Positions 21,960 through 32,968 of a stretch of 64,000 nt of DNA are shown here, one piece after another. The notes beneath the pieces were generated by a model. That model had not been told where the DNA came from and made no database searches. It was given only the letters and a program-made list of their open reading frames with translations. Location of the stretch: assembly GCA_033439265.1 (NCBI GenBank), contig JAVTVX010000026.1, forward strand, positions 3,089,501-3,153,500. Reading direction: 5' to 3'. Source of the stretch: Dillenia suffruticosa. Lineage: Eukaryota > Streptophyta > Magnoliopsida > Dilleniales > Dilleniaceae. A program made the translations under genes and the position numbers. The first letter of the stretch is position 1. Each line of letters begins with the position of its first letter.

Positions 21960-23560
21960 TCAAATTATTGCAACAAGAGAATCCACCGTATCAACCTGGG
22001 TTTCAACTCCTTTTTCGCCAAAAGATACTTCAAACCTGCATGATCAGAATACACAATTACTTTAGAACCAAGTAAATAATATCTGAATTTATCTAAAGCA
22101 AAAACAATGGATAAGAGCTCCTTTTAGGTGGTGGTGTAGTTGTATTGAGCAGCATTCAATGTCTTTGAAGTGTAGTAAATAACATGACTCTTCTTATCAA
22201 TCCGCTGGCCAAGAACTGCCGCCACAGCAAAATTGCTTGCATCGCACATGATCTCAAAAGGTAAATTCTAATCAGGTAGTTGAATAATTGGTGCAATAGT
22301 CAACGGGTTTTTAAGCTTGTCGAAGGCTTCCTTGCATTTTTCTCCGAACTCGAAAGGTACACCTTTCTGAAGCAACTTGGATAATGGCAAGGCAATTTTT
22401 GAAAAGTCTTGAATAAACCTGCGATAAAAACCTGCATGTCTAAGAAAACCACGTATTTCCCTAACATTTGTAGGGTAAGCTAAACTCTTGATCAAATCAA
22501 CATTTGCCTTATCTACCTCAATACCCCTAGAAGAAATCACATGTCCCAGCACTATGCGAAATGATATTTTTCATAGTTCAAAACCAAGTTCGTTTCCATG
22601 CATCTTTTCAGAATTTTGATCAAATGCCCTAAACAACTATCAAACGAGTCACCGTAAACAGTGAAATCATCCATAAAAACCTCAATACAATTCTCAATAT
22701 ATTCAGAAAAAATACTCAACATGCTCCTTTGAAATGTTCCTGGGGCATTAGATAGACCGAAAGGCATCTTTCTATAAGCAAATGTTCCAAATGGACATGT
22801 GAATGTTGTCTTCTTTTGATCTTCTTGTGCAGTCACGATTTGATAATAACCTAAAAAACCATCAAGAAAACAAAAAATGATTTTTCGGCTAATCTCTCTA
22901 ACATTTGATCATTAAAGGGTAAAGGGAAATGATCATTTCTAGTGGCTAAATTGAGTTTCCTAAAATCAATGACCATTCGCCAACCATTTTGCGCATGGGT
23001 ACCAAATCATTGTCTTGATTTCTTACCACTGTGATCCCCATTTTCTTTAGTACCACATGGATTAGACTCACCCACTTGCTGTCCAAAATTGGATAAATTA
23101 TGCCTTCGTCCAAAAGCTTGAGAATTTCCTTTATCACAACTTCTTTCATGATTGGATTCAGTTTTCTTTGTGATTCCTTCACTGGTCTAGTGTCCTCTTC
23201 CAAAAGGATTTGAAGCATGCAAATTGAGGGACTAATATCCTTTATATCGGCTAAGGTCCAACCAATTGATATCTTGTGCTCTTTTAAAACTTGGAGTAGT
23301 CGATTTTCTTGCTCTTCCATCAACTCTCTTGCTATGATAACGGGCAAAGTCTCTTCATCGCCTAAGTATACATATTTAAGATGATCCGGCAAAGTCTTCA
23401 ATTCCAATGTTGGAGCCTGCAAAATGGAAGGTAACATTTTCTTGTGAGTAATAGGCAATATGGTACTCAAATTCAATGACCTTGGTTGTGATTCTAATAT
23501 TGACTCTGAAATTTCACAAGTCTCAGCCATCTTTTCCTTGATGTTCAATTGTCCATCCAA
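21960..23560 (-). pseudogene. Athila-like reverse transcriptase and RNase H
   Basis: From 23560 down: a linker with LPDHLKYVYLGDEETLPVII, then the RT finger region NPIMKEVVIKEILKLLDEGI, broken by a frame change near 22950. Then TTFTCPFGTFAYRKMPFGLS and the catalytic box IEVFMDDFTVYG, then LGHVISSRGIEVDKANVDL and FLRHAGFYRRFIQDFSKIA. RNase H (about 22250-21960) is present with stops. Reverse transcription would be impossible without repair of at least three breaks. Confidence 0.88.
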
Positions 23561-23578
23561 TTCAAGACTTGTGTCATT

Positions 23579-24097
23579 TTATTTTTCAAAAATTTCCTGC
23601 ACAATCGAATCAATGATGTTAACAGAACAAATCGAGTGACACTCATTTCGGTACCTCATGGCTTTAAAAATATTGAATTTAATAATCTCGCCGTCAAACT
23701 CGACAGAGAGTGTACCCTCATCCATGTCTATCTTTATTTTTGCCGTTTTCATGAACGGTCTCCCCAATATTAGTGGTGCTGAATTTGTAACTATTTTCAA
23801 AATATAAAAATCTGTTGAAAAAATTAACTCGTTAACCTGCACCAAAACATCTTCAACAATCCCTTCCGGATACACAACAGAACGGTCGGCCAATTGAATG
23901 ATCACTCTAGTTTCCTTTAAGGGACCTAGGTTTAGAACAATATTAATAGAATATGGCATGACATTGATTGAGGCTCTTAAATCTACCATAGCGCGTTCAA
24001 ATTTCCTCAAACCAATAACACAGGGTAAAGTAAACATACCTAGATCAAAACACTTCTCGGGCAGGGATCGCTTTATGACAGCAACACGTTCTCCCAT
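23579..24097 (-). pseudogene. Athila-like aspartic protease with altered active site
   Basis: An open stretch of 172 codons. The active-site region is AMVDLRASINVMPYS, where Athila-type proteases normally have D-L-G-A-S. The Gly codon has become Arg, a G-to-A type change. The partner motif LILGRPFMKTAKIKIDMDEG is kept. The enzyme would process the polyprotein and is probably inactive. Confidence 0.82.
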
Positions 24098-25654
24098 ACC
24101 CTTATTTTCTTATCACCTCTCATCTTCCTCTTGTTTGTGCACAGCTCCTTCAAAAACTTTGCATATTTGGGAATTTTCTTGATGGTATCCAATAAAGGTA
24201 TATTTATTTCTACCTTCTTGAAAGTTTCCCAAACCTCCTTTTCATAGTCCTCCTTCCTGGATCTTTCAAACTTGCTGGGAAAAGGTGGTACAACCGTATT
24301 AGAATTCATAGGTAAAAGAGAATCAGAATTTACCTTGATTGGTTTTTCATTGGCAACTTTGGCTTCTTCCTCTTCATCTTTCTTTTCATTCCTCTTTTTG
24401 GGTGATGGTGGCTTTGATTGTAATTCCTTTCCATTCCTTAATACCATTGTATTAGCATTTTCCTTAGGGTTTACTACCGTTTGTGAAAGTAATTTTCCTG
24501 AATTTCAAGCCTCCAAATTGCTGACCGAAGTGACTAGTTGAGTGATTTGATTTCCCAAGTTTTGAATGCTAGCTCTTGTTTCCTGTTGAAATTGTTGAGT
24601 GTTTGCCGCGAGAGCTTTCACAATATCTTTTAGGGACATATCTGAATTAAACGATTGTGACGGTGCATGTGTTTGCCTATTAAATTGCTGAGGAGGATAT
24701 CTTGTTTGTCCTCCTTGATTTTCGTAACTCAGGTTTGGATGATCTCTCCATCCGGGATTATAATGAGTGGAGTAGGGGTCGTACTTCTTCTGAGGTTGAC
24801 CAGGAAATCCTCCTACAACATTTGCTTGATGAGTAGAATCTTCTTGCAGAGATGGACACATATCCGTAGAATGTCCGGGTATCGAGCACATGCCGCAAAC
24901 TTTGGTTACATGTATTTGCCCTACAGCCATCTGACGAACCAAAGCAGTTAATTCAGAAATTTGATTTTCAAGGTGAGAGTGATTTACCTCATTGACACGT
25001 TTCGTAACTCCATCCGTTCTCAACCCAAATTGTTGGGAATTTTCTGCCATGTTTGTGATCAATTGTCTAGGTTATTCAGGCGTTTTATTTATCAAGACTC
25101 CTCCGCTGGCCGCATCTACCATACTCCTATCCATGAGTATAAGTCCTTCATAGAAGTATTGTATCAAGAGCTGTTCAGGTATTTGATGATGTGGACAGCT
25201 AGCACAGAGTTGTTTGAACCTCTCAAAGTACTCATATAGCGTCTCTCTACTAATCTGCCTGATCCCACATATCTCCTTTCGAATGTTGGCAAACCTGGAT
25301 GTAGGGAAAAATTTTTTCCAAAAATAATCTTTGCATCCCATTCCATGTATTTATCGAACCCGGAGGTAGGTAGTACAACCAATCCTTTGCCTTATCTTTT
25401 AGAGAAAAGGGAAAGGTTCTCAGCTTAATCTGTTCCTCGGTCACTTGGGGTTTCATACTTGAACAAACAACGTGAAATTCCTTCAAATGTTTGTGTGGAT
25501 CCTCACCTGGGAGACCACAAAAAGTAGGCAGTAAGTGAATCAAAATAGATTTAAGTTCGAATGCTACCTCAAGAGTTGGGTATTCAATGCATAATGGTTG
25601 TTGATTCAGATTAGGTGCAGCCAATTCCTTCAAGGTTCTCTCATGATTAGCCAT
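24073..25654 (-). pseudogene. Athila-like gag
   Basis: Starts at ATG 25654 (MANHERTLKELAAPNLNQQP). The conserved gag core GLPGEDPHKHLKEFHVVCSS and KAKDWLYYLPPGSINTWNGM is followed by a frame change at about 25330, then ICGIRQISRETLYEYFERFK and LLIQYFYEGLILMDRSMVDA. A further frame change leads to a segment with the zinc knuckle CGMCSIPGHSTDMCP (C-x2-C-x4-H-x4-C complete, about 24890) and a Gln-rich end. A Lys/Glu-rich linker (24447-24073) joins it to protease. It would form the particle shell. Confidence 0.88.
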
Positions 25655-25892
25655 CTTTTTCTCTTCTACTTCTTCAAAAATAGATCTGTCACAAATTTTT
25701 AGATCAATGTTAAAAATTGGCTTTCGATATAACTTATATTTTCTCTATCTGGACTCCTTTCTCAATCGACGTGCAGTTCTCTCAATTTCAGGACTATATT
25801 CCAATTCACTTCCTTGAGAAGAACGAGTCATAAAATAAAAGAGGTCAGTAAAACAAATAATAAAGATAACACAACTAAGAAATCAAAATAGT

Positions 25893-25910
25893 TCCCCGGC
25901 AACGGCGCCA
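25893..25910 (-). other. Athila-like primer-binding site (tRNA-Asp type)
   Basis: The minus strand reads TGGCGCCGTTGCCGGGGA, starting 5 bases inside the 5' LTR. This is the tRNA-Asp-complementary site used by Athila-group gypsy elements, here without visible mismatch. Confidence 0.85.
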
Positions 25911-25915
25911 AAATT

Positions 25916-27224
25916 TGATTGGGTTGTCGAAACCCTCAAATTAATACTGATCCCTCAATGCAACAATTTTGTAGCAATAGCGGTACCAGGTCGAATCCCA
26001 CGGAAACTATAGTTACTTAATCTCTTAGTTAATGTTAAAATTAAATGGGGGTTTATAAAATAAATCATAAATCAAAAATTAAATATCTAAAATTAAAAGA
26101 CAAATCAAATATTCAAAAATACTAAAAATTGGAGAAGAAATTTAATATGTTAAACATCCGATCCAAGGGTTCACACATTTGATTGTTTCATTAATTATCG
26201 GTTAAAAAATGTTATTCTTATGAGTCAAGTATTTAACCTTAGATTTATTAGGATAGCCAGAATAAGTCTTGCATTTTCCTAAATTAATTGATCAAACCCG
26301 GCATCCAATCAAAACTTATCATTAATCGACTGGACACAATAGCATTCCATATCAATATAATGACAGCATTAAGTTCTGTGAAAACAGTTAAACCAAAATA
26401 CAAATAACCAAGATAGCCGTACACTTATTCGATTTTGTTCCATCGATTTTTTAGGTTAAAATGAATATCAGCAACGACCTATAAACATAAATAATTTATC
26501 TGCTACTTGTATCATTCATTCATGACAATTACGGATCACTGAAATCCTGGATGCAGTAGAAAAATTGATATTGAATTAAATTGTCAGATTAACCAATACC
26601 AATTCTTCATAAAAATAAATCAAGAATCGACGAATACTTGAATTAAAAATGAAAGAATTTAAATAAAGTACATAACCTCACAGTGAAGACAATCAATGAA
26701 ATTTCCCTTGAATCAGAAAAGAAACTAGCTACTCATAGTGGTGAGTCCCTAAGAAAAATTAAAAAAACAAATTGTCTTAGAAGGAAGGAAGCAGCAGCCG
26801 CCTCCTGCTTCTTAGAATGATGAATAGTGTCATGAATAGTAAATGTGAATTGAATGAGAGATTATCCCCTTCTTGGCATATTTATAGGCATAAGGATCCA
26901 AAGTAAATTAGAAATCCCTTCTCTTTTTTTTGACCTAGATCTCCAAATATTCTCTCTTTAAAAAAATAAGAAACAAATAACTCTTTTAAGCAATTTTACT
27001 TGAAGTAAAATTTCTATTACAAATAAGTTTCTCATTTTAGATGTTTCCTCCTTCCTTTATAGACCCAATTGATATCTTGAATTATTTAGCTCAAAAAAAT
27101 GCCTCCTTAAGCCTATTTTGATTCAAACTCCAATTTTGATTTCCTAAAATAAAAAGGTCATAAAAATATTAATTAGGACACATACCATAATATTAAAAAT
27201 AAATGTAAAAATTGCATGTTATCA
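25916..27224 (-). repeat. Athila-like 5' LTR
   Basis: 1309 bp, TG...CA ends (TGATTGGGTTGTCGAAACC on the plus strand to GCATGTTATCA). It is followed at 27225-27229 by the ATCAC duplication. Confidence 0.93.
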
Positions 27225-27229
27225 ATCAC

Positions 27230-28641
27230 ATCCCCTTGGATTCTAAACTTAGCCCCTTCTCCATTGTAGACTTTCTCAACTATCATTTTCAATTCATTAT
27301 CAGCAATTTGGAGCACTCGAATATGATCTACTACGATCATATTTACTTCAAAACTAGCCAGCAATGTACCATGATCATCATTTGCTAATCTAACCCCCAA
27401 GGGCTCAAATTCCAACCAAATAAGAAAGGTAAGAATTCCCATGAGATTTCAAATTAGATAAAGATTTCCAACTCAAAGATCTGTAACTATATTAACCTTA
27501 CCGAGAGGGTAATTTATCACCAAATCATAGTCTTTAATCAATTCAAACCACCTTATTTACCTCAAGTTCAACTCTTTTTGTATAAGCAAATACTTCAAGC
27601 TTTTTGGTTGGTGAAGATCTTACAAGTCTCCTCATACAAATAATGTCTCCATATTTTCAAGACAAATACAATTGTAACTAACTTCAAATCATGAGTAGGG
27701 ATAGTTCTCTTCATGCTTCTTTAGTTAACTGGAGGTATAAGCTATCATCTTATCATTTTACATTAACACACATCCCAATCCTAGTTTACTAGCATCACTA
27801 CAAACCATATATCCACCTCCACTTAATGGAAGAGTAAGGATGAGAACAGATGTCAGTCTCTTCTTGAGTTCTTGGAAGCTAGTTTCACACTTATCATATC
27901 ACTTAAATTTAATTTCTTTTATAGTTAAACTAAACAATGGAGTCACAATTCTAGAAAATCTCTCAACAAATATTTTATAATACCCTACTAACTTAAGGAA
28001 ACTACTCACCTCTATCATATTTTTTGGATGTTCCCACTTTAAAATAGCTTCAACTTTTCTTGGATTCACAAATATTCCTTCACTAAATACTATATGTCCC
28101 AAGAATCTAATTTCTTTCAACTAAAATTCATACTTGGAAAACTTAACATACAATTTCTTTTCCTAAAAAGTCTGCAAAATAATTCTAACATACTCTGAAT
28201 ATTCCTCATCACTCTTTGAATAGATAATATGTCATCAATGAAAACAATTACAAATTTATCAAGATATGACTGAAATACCCTATTCATCAAGTTTATAAAA
28301 GCAGTGGGGTCATTTGTCAACCCAAATAGTATCACCAAAAACTTGAAATGTCCATATTGAATCCTAAATGCTATCTTACGCACATCACTCTCCTTGATCT
28401 TCAATTGATGATAATCCAACTTCAATCAATCTTTGAAAACACACAGGTGCCTTGAAGTTGGTCAAAAAGATCATTAATCCTAGGAAATAGGTACTTGTTC
28501 TTAATAGTAACTCTATTTAGCTGCCGATAATCAATGGATAACCTAAGACTATCATCCTTCTTTTTTACAAATAGGACTGGTGCATCCCAAGCGGAGAAGT
28601 TTAGCTGGATGAATCCCTTATCTAGTAATTCTTGGAGTTAC
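27230..28641 (-). pseudogene. Gypsy-C reverse transcriptase, RNase H and linker
   Basis: From 28640 down the minus strand reads [20 protein letters not shown], a further RT segment KLDYHQLKIKESDVRKIAF, YGHFKFLVILFGLTNDPTAF, the catalytic box [11 protein letters not shown] (Asp-Asp kept) and FLGHIVFSEGIFVNPRKVEA. RNase H is in fragments to about 27450. The linker EFEPLGVRLANDDHGTLLAS runs to RIQGDV at the Athila-like junction. Numerous frame changes. It is the same lineage as Gypsy-A but clearly more diverged. Confidence 0.87.
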
Positions 28642-28890
28642 AGTAGAGGTCTGTGGCTAGGTTTGTTTATAGCCTTGCATTGTTCTGAATGTTGGCTGTG
28701 GTGTTTGTTGATTTTGGAGAGGCCGGGATGGCCATTTGTGTATTGTACAGGATGATTTGGATTATACAGGTATAATTGTACATGGGAAACCTCCGATTTA
28801 TGGGGAGGTTATGCCCAATTTTCTGTAAAAATACAGCCGGCATTCAGGGGCAACGGGCGGCTGTTCACGATCCCGGTTTGGGGCGTGACA
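28642..28890 (+). mobile_element. 249-bp Tekay-type LTR tail inserted in Gypsy-C
   Basis: The sequence aligns with the last part of the Gypsy-A LTR (compare about 15807-16070), including CTGTAAAAATACAG and the end GGGCGTGACA. It is plus strand and is flanked by GTTAC on both sides (28637-28641, 28891-28895). Removing insert and one GTTAC restores the Gypsy-C reading KELQV...LQELLDKG, so this is a true target duplication. The insert does not start with TG, so it is a solo LTR that has lost its front. Confidence 0.82.
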
Positions 28891-28895
28891 GTTAC

Positions 28896-30090
28896 ACTTG
28901 CAACTCCTTTAATTTTGCGAGCGCCATTTTATAAGATGTGATGGAGATGGGTACGGTGTCAAGTTGTAGATCAATGGTGAAATTGAATTCCCGAACTGGA
29001 GGTAAACCAAGTAACGCTTTCGGGAAAACATTCAAGAACTATTTACTACTGAAATATTATCTAGAGTAGGGATTTCTATAGTTGTGTCAATGATATAGGC
29101 TAAATATGCTTCACATCCTTTATGTACCAACCTATGAGTTTCTATTACCGAGATTACACAAGTCAGCACTACTCAACGCTCGCCGGAAAAAACGAGTGCT
29201 GAGCACCCCAACTTTTGGAATTCTACATTCTTAGTAAAACAATCCACGGATGTCTAATGGAGGTGTAACCAATCTATTCCCAAAATAGTATCAAAATCCC
29301 TCATCTCTAACGGAGTCAAGTCTGCCTCAAGAACCATTTTGCCAACCGTACATCACAGTCTCTATAAACAGTTCTTCTAACCAGCTACTCACCAAAATGT
29401 CTAATCACCAATAACTTTCCCTCAAGTGGGGGTCGGTATGCCTAGCAAAACTTGTATTAACAAATGAATTATAGAACTCCATGTCAATGAGTATGCAAGT
29501 ATCAACACCAATGATTTTCATTATACCTATTACTATAAACCATCAAGTGATTATTAGTCAAATTTTATAATACACATTCCACATATGATTCATATAATAT
29601 TGCGTCAAATTATATATAAATATCAACGATCCTAAATATTCTCCTAGAATAGTCATCAACACCTCTAATCATGATTGTATCATTTTACAATCTAAATTCT
29701 TGTGTTGCATGCAATTATTCCCTCATTCAATATTAAAACATATGCCAACAACATCAATACCTTCAATATCATGCAACATACTCAACAAAACTCACATATT
29801 TATACATAGCAACACTAATAATCTCCGCAATTCATTACATAAACCTAATATTCAAGATTAGTTCATCAATTTATGTCTACCATGAATGATCAATGCCATT
29901 CGCAAACCTCAAAGATCACTCATCATCAATAAATTCATATTTAACCAAATTTACCCATGACAATATCAGGATTATTTTGTGCCTCTTCGTTAGTCATCAC
30001 ATAGATCCTTGTTTGGGCTCGAGTTTGAGTCATTGAAGATTGGTAGCCATGGTATTGCTTCCGAACCCATCCTTGAAATGGTATAGTCGA
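28896..30090 (-). pseudogene. Gypsy-C protease and start of RT (decayed)
   Basis: The minus strand near 29520 reads GVDTCILIDMEFYNSFVNTS, the protease active-site region with D-M in place of the usual D-[S/T/P]-G. FDTILGIDWLHLH, DCFTKNVEFQKLGCSALVF and KGCEAYLAYIIDTT follow. The RT entry LPPVREFNFTIDLQLDTVPI lies just before the inserted LTR tail. Stops interrupt all parts. The stretch 29550-29950 is AT-rich with no domain I can recognise. Confidence 0.75.
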
Positions 30091-30900
30091 TTCTCTTGCC
30101 CTCTCAAACCCAGTTCAGGGTAAGTACTTCGAAAATGGCCATCCTTTTCACAATGGAAGGACTTTCGAGGCTAATTATAAGGCCCGAAGTAGAATTTCTT
30201 ACAATTCTTGCAAGAGTCTTTCTTGCCTCCCACCGACTTGGTTCCTGACATGACGCTAGTGTTTGTAACCCATTTTGGAAAAGTGTTGGTCTTGGAGAGA
30301 GCCAGTGGATCCCATGATGGAGGCACCACTATAAGAACTTGTGCTCTTACTTTTCTTAAAACTTTAGCCTGAAGTGGACTCGGATTTCCTTTTCTTCCCA
30401 TAGCCCTCTCTAGCCTTTCCTCTTTCTTCAACCATTTTCTTGGCCCTTAAGGCTAATTGTAAGACAACTTTGAAAGTGTGAGCTTAGGTAACCAACATTT
30501 TTTCTTTAATACTCAAATACAAACCTTTTTCAAAGTTAGAGCACAAATATTGTTTGAAGATCACAAACTCTGGGACACAGAAAGATAACTCTCTCAACTT
30601 GATTTCATACTCCACCACAGACTTATTCCCTTGCCTAAGAAGGAAAAAATTCTTCCTCTTTAAGTCCCGGTAAAATCTAGTATAGTACTTCTCATCAAGT
30701 ACTACACTAGAGAATCTCCTTTTCAAGTTCTTCCACATGTGTAGGCACTCTTATCAAGCAATCTTACGGCCACCATAAGTTTCATTTCATCATCCAACCT
30801 CATGTCGGCCACGGTTTCTTGTACCCTACTAATTCAATTCTTTGCCACCATAGTGTCACCAGTGCCCAAGAAAGTCTCACCTAAGTTATCTTATTCCTTT
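30091..30900 (-). pseudogene. Gypsy-C gag (decayed)
   Basis: Minus-strand segment 30738-30484 reads WKNLKRRFSSVVLDEKYYTR and LLRQGNKSVVEYEIKLRELS, the retrotransposon gag core. 30431-30171 is the basic C-terminal part with CKNCKK, and a second knuckle remnant (SFHCEKDGHFRSTYP) lies at about 30160-30120, with one Cys lost and the last Cys as Tyr, as in Gypsy-A. Similarity ends near 30900, where an unrelated repeat begins, so the 5' LTR and primer-binding site are missing. Confidence 0.8.
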
Positions 30901-30902
30901 AT

Positions 30903-31721
30903 CAACCAAGAGGTTTGGAGGTCGAGAGTTAAAATGTCCGAGAGGTTAAGGGACTGAGAGGTTCAGAGGACATAAGTGAGAGTGCTCGACCAAGAGAGGT
31001 AGTTCTCAGGCCTTATGGGTATGGCCTAATGGGCTCGATAGTTCCCAAGCTTTGCAGTAATGGATAGTTGGACAAGATACCATCATTTGTTCCTCACTCC
31101 TAATGCTAGTTCGAAAAGATAGTGTTAAGAGTAGAGTAGTGTTAAGATAAAAAGTACTTGGTAATTTGAAAAGACATGATAAGGATATTGTTTCATGTAA
31201 AGGGAATGGGCATGATAGTAAAGCAATTTCGAGTGAGTGGAAAAGACATGATAGCGGAGTGTTTAATGTGAAAGATACTACTTTAGTTGTGAAGTGTGCC
31301 GCTTCATTTGCTGGGAATCGTATTGAACACGCTTCAATCGCTATGGTTATAAATAACAAAGGCCAGTTGGTGGAGTTTAGTCAATTCCATGAGTGAAATG
31401 AAGTTACAAGTGGCGAATTATGTGTGGGAATAAACATGTTTGTGGTGCATAAAAATTGTAATGGTTGTAGAAGATAGTTGTAGAACTATCAATACAAGGT
31501 TACATTAATAGGGAAACTACCAATGCAAGGGTCTATCACGACATTTGAAAACTTAATATCATGATGACCGAACAATGGTCTTTCAAAGGACCTTGCAGAG
31601 GGTGACCTTCCCCCTTACTTTTATGAGTAACAAGGTAGAAGGTGGAAGTGTTTCCCCTTACAAGATCAAAGGGGAGCGGCCAAGCGATAGGTGTAACAGG
31701 TGGCTGATATAAAACAGAATT
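30903..31721. repeat. Dispersed segment R, left copy
   Basis: The segment begins AACCAAGAGGTTT and contains AAGATACCATCATTTG ... CACTCCTAATG and, later, CCTTACTTTTATGAG. The same order of motifs recurs from 63141 to the window end (right copy), in the same orientation. No ORF is recognised; a 76-codon plus frame at 31166-31396 has no family resemblance. It lies directly between Gypsy-C and the tandem array. It might be untranslated or LTR sequence of an unidentified retroelement. Confidence 0.45.
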
Positions 31722-32968
31722 ATTTGAGGAGTAAAGAGAGAGCATGATCTTTTAATACTCCTTAGTACAGTATTTGAAATGGGATGTGGAATTTTAAATG
31801 TCGATGATAGGTGGTGGTTATGAAATTACTATGGAAAATATATGAATTTCAAGTGAAAACAATTTAAAAGAAAGTAAGAAAATAAAAATGAATGCTATGT
31901 CGAGACTCGAACTTGGAGCTTCTCGGGAGAGAGAGGCAGAATCAACACTCATGTTATGTTTGCTCCCATGGCTTTTGTTGTAAATGAAGGTGCAATTTAT
32001 AATGATGAATAGGTCAATTCATAAATAAAATTTTCACTTCATGCATTGAAAATTAACCCAAAAATCACCAACCACAAAACGAAAAAAAAAGTCAACATAT
32101 TTTGGATGTAGCATACAGATATTGGCAATTATATATAACTTACACGTGCAATGAATCTTAGTAGCCATTCTATTTGCTAGTGCTATGCACTTCTCTTGCC
32201 CAAATATATATTTAGTTCGTATAAAATATTTAACAGTCAAAACTTATTCCATTCTTTAGAGATAACTTGACTCTTTGAACCACACACGTTTTTCAAAAAT
32301 ATTTGTATTACTTTTGTGCGAAATGTTGGAAATCAGTTCTTACAAAAGTATACGAATTATTTGAGGAGTAGAGAGAGAGTGTGTGATATTTTAATACATC
32401 CTTGGCACAACATTTGAAATGGGACTCGAACCGGGAGCCATTCGGGAGAGAGAGGCAGAATCAACACATTTTGTGTTGATTTTCATTTATAATCATGTTA
32501 TGTTTGCTCCAGTAGAACAAAGGTGAAATTTATAATTATGAACAAGCCAATTCAGAAATAAATTTTCACTTCATGCGATGAAAATTAACCCACAAATAAC
32601 CAACCACAAAAAAAATGCAAAGTTTAACACATTTTGGATGCAACATACAGATATTGACAATTATATCTAACTTACATGTGTGATAGGTCATAGCTGGCAT
32701 TTCATTTGCTAGTGCTATGCACTTCTCTTGCCCATATACATATTCAATTCATATAAAATATTTAATTTTCACAACTTATCCTACTATGCAGTGAGAACAT
32801 AACTCTTCGAACCACACACCATTTTTCAATAATATTTGTATAAGTTTCGTGCAAAATATTGCAAATCAGTCCTTACAAAAGTGTGAATTATTTGACGAGT
32901 AGAGAGAGAGCATGATCTTTTAAAACTTCCTTGATACAACATTTGAAATGGAATGTGGAATTCTGAAT

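Larger units (their letters stand above)
17249..27224 (-). mobile_element. Athila-like Ty3/gypsy retrotransposon, nested in Gypsy-C
   Basis: 9976 bp on the minus strand. The LTRs are 17249-18582 (3') and 25916-27224 (5'). The target duplication ATCAC is exact at 17244-17248 and 27225-27229. The primer-binding site matches tRNA-Asp, the type used by Athila-group elements. Gag, protease, RT, RNase H and integrase run from 25.65 to 20.5 kb, followed by about 1.9 kb of non-pol sequence before the 3' LTR. That is the place of the env-like ORF in this lineage, but no such ORF is seen here. Confidence 0.93.

Noticed and set aside
31166..31396. 76-codon ORF in segment R as a gene
   Set aside because: Not preserved in the right copy of segment R and no recognised motif; consistent with chance in moderately AT-rich DNA.
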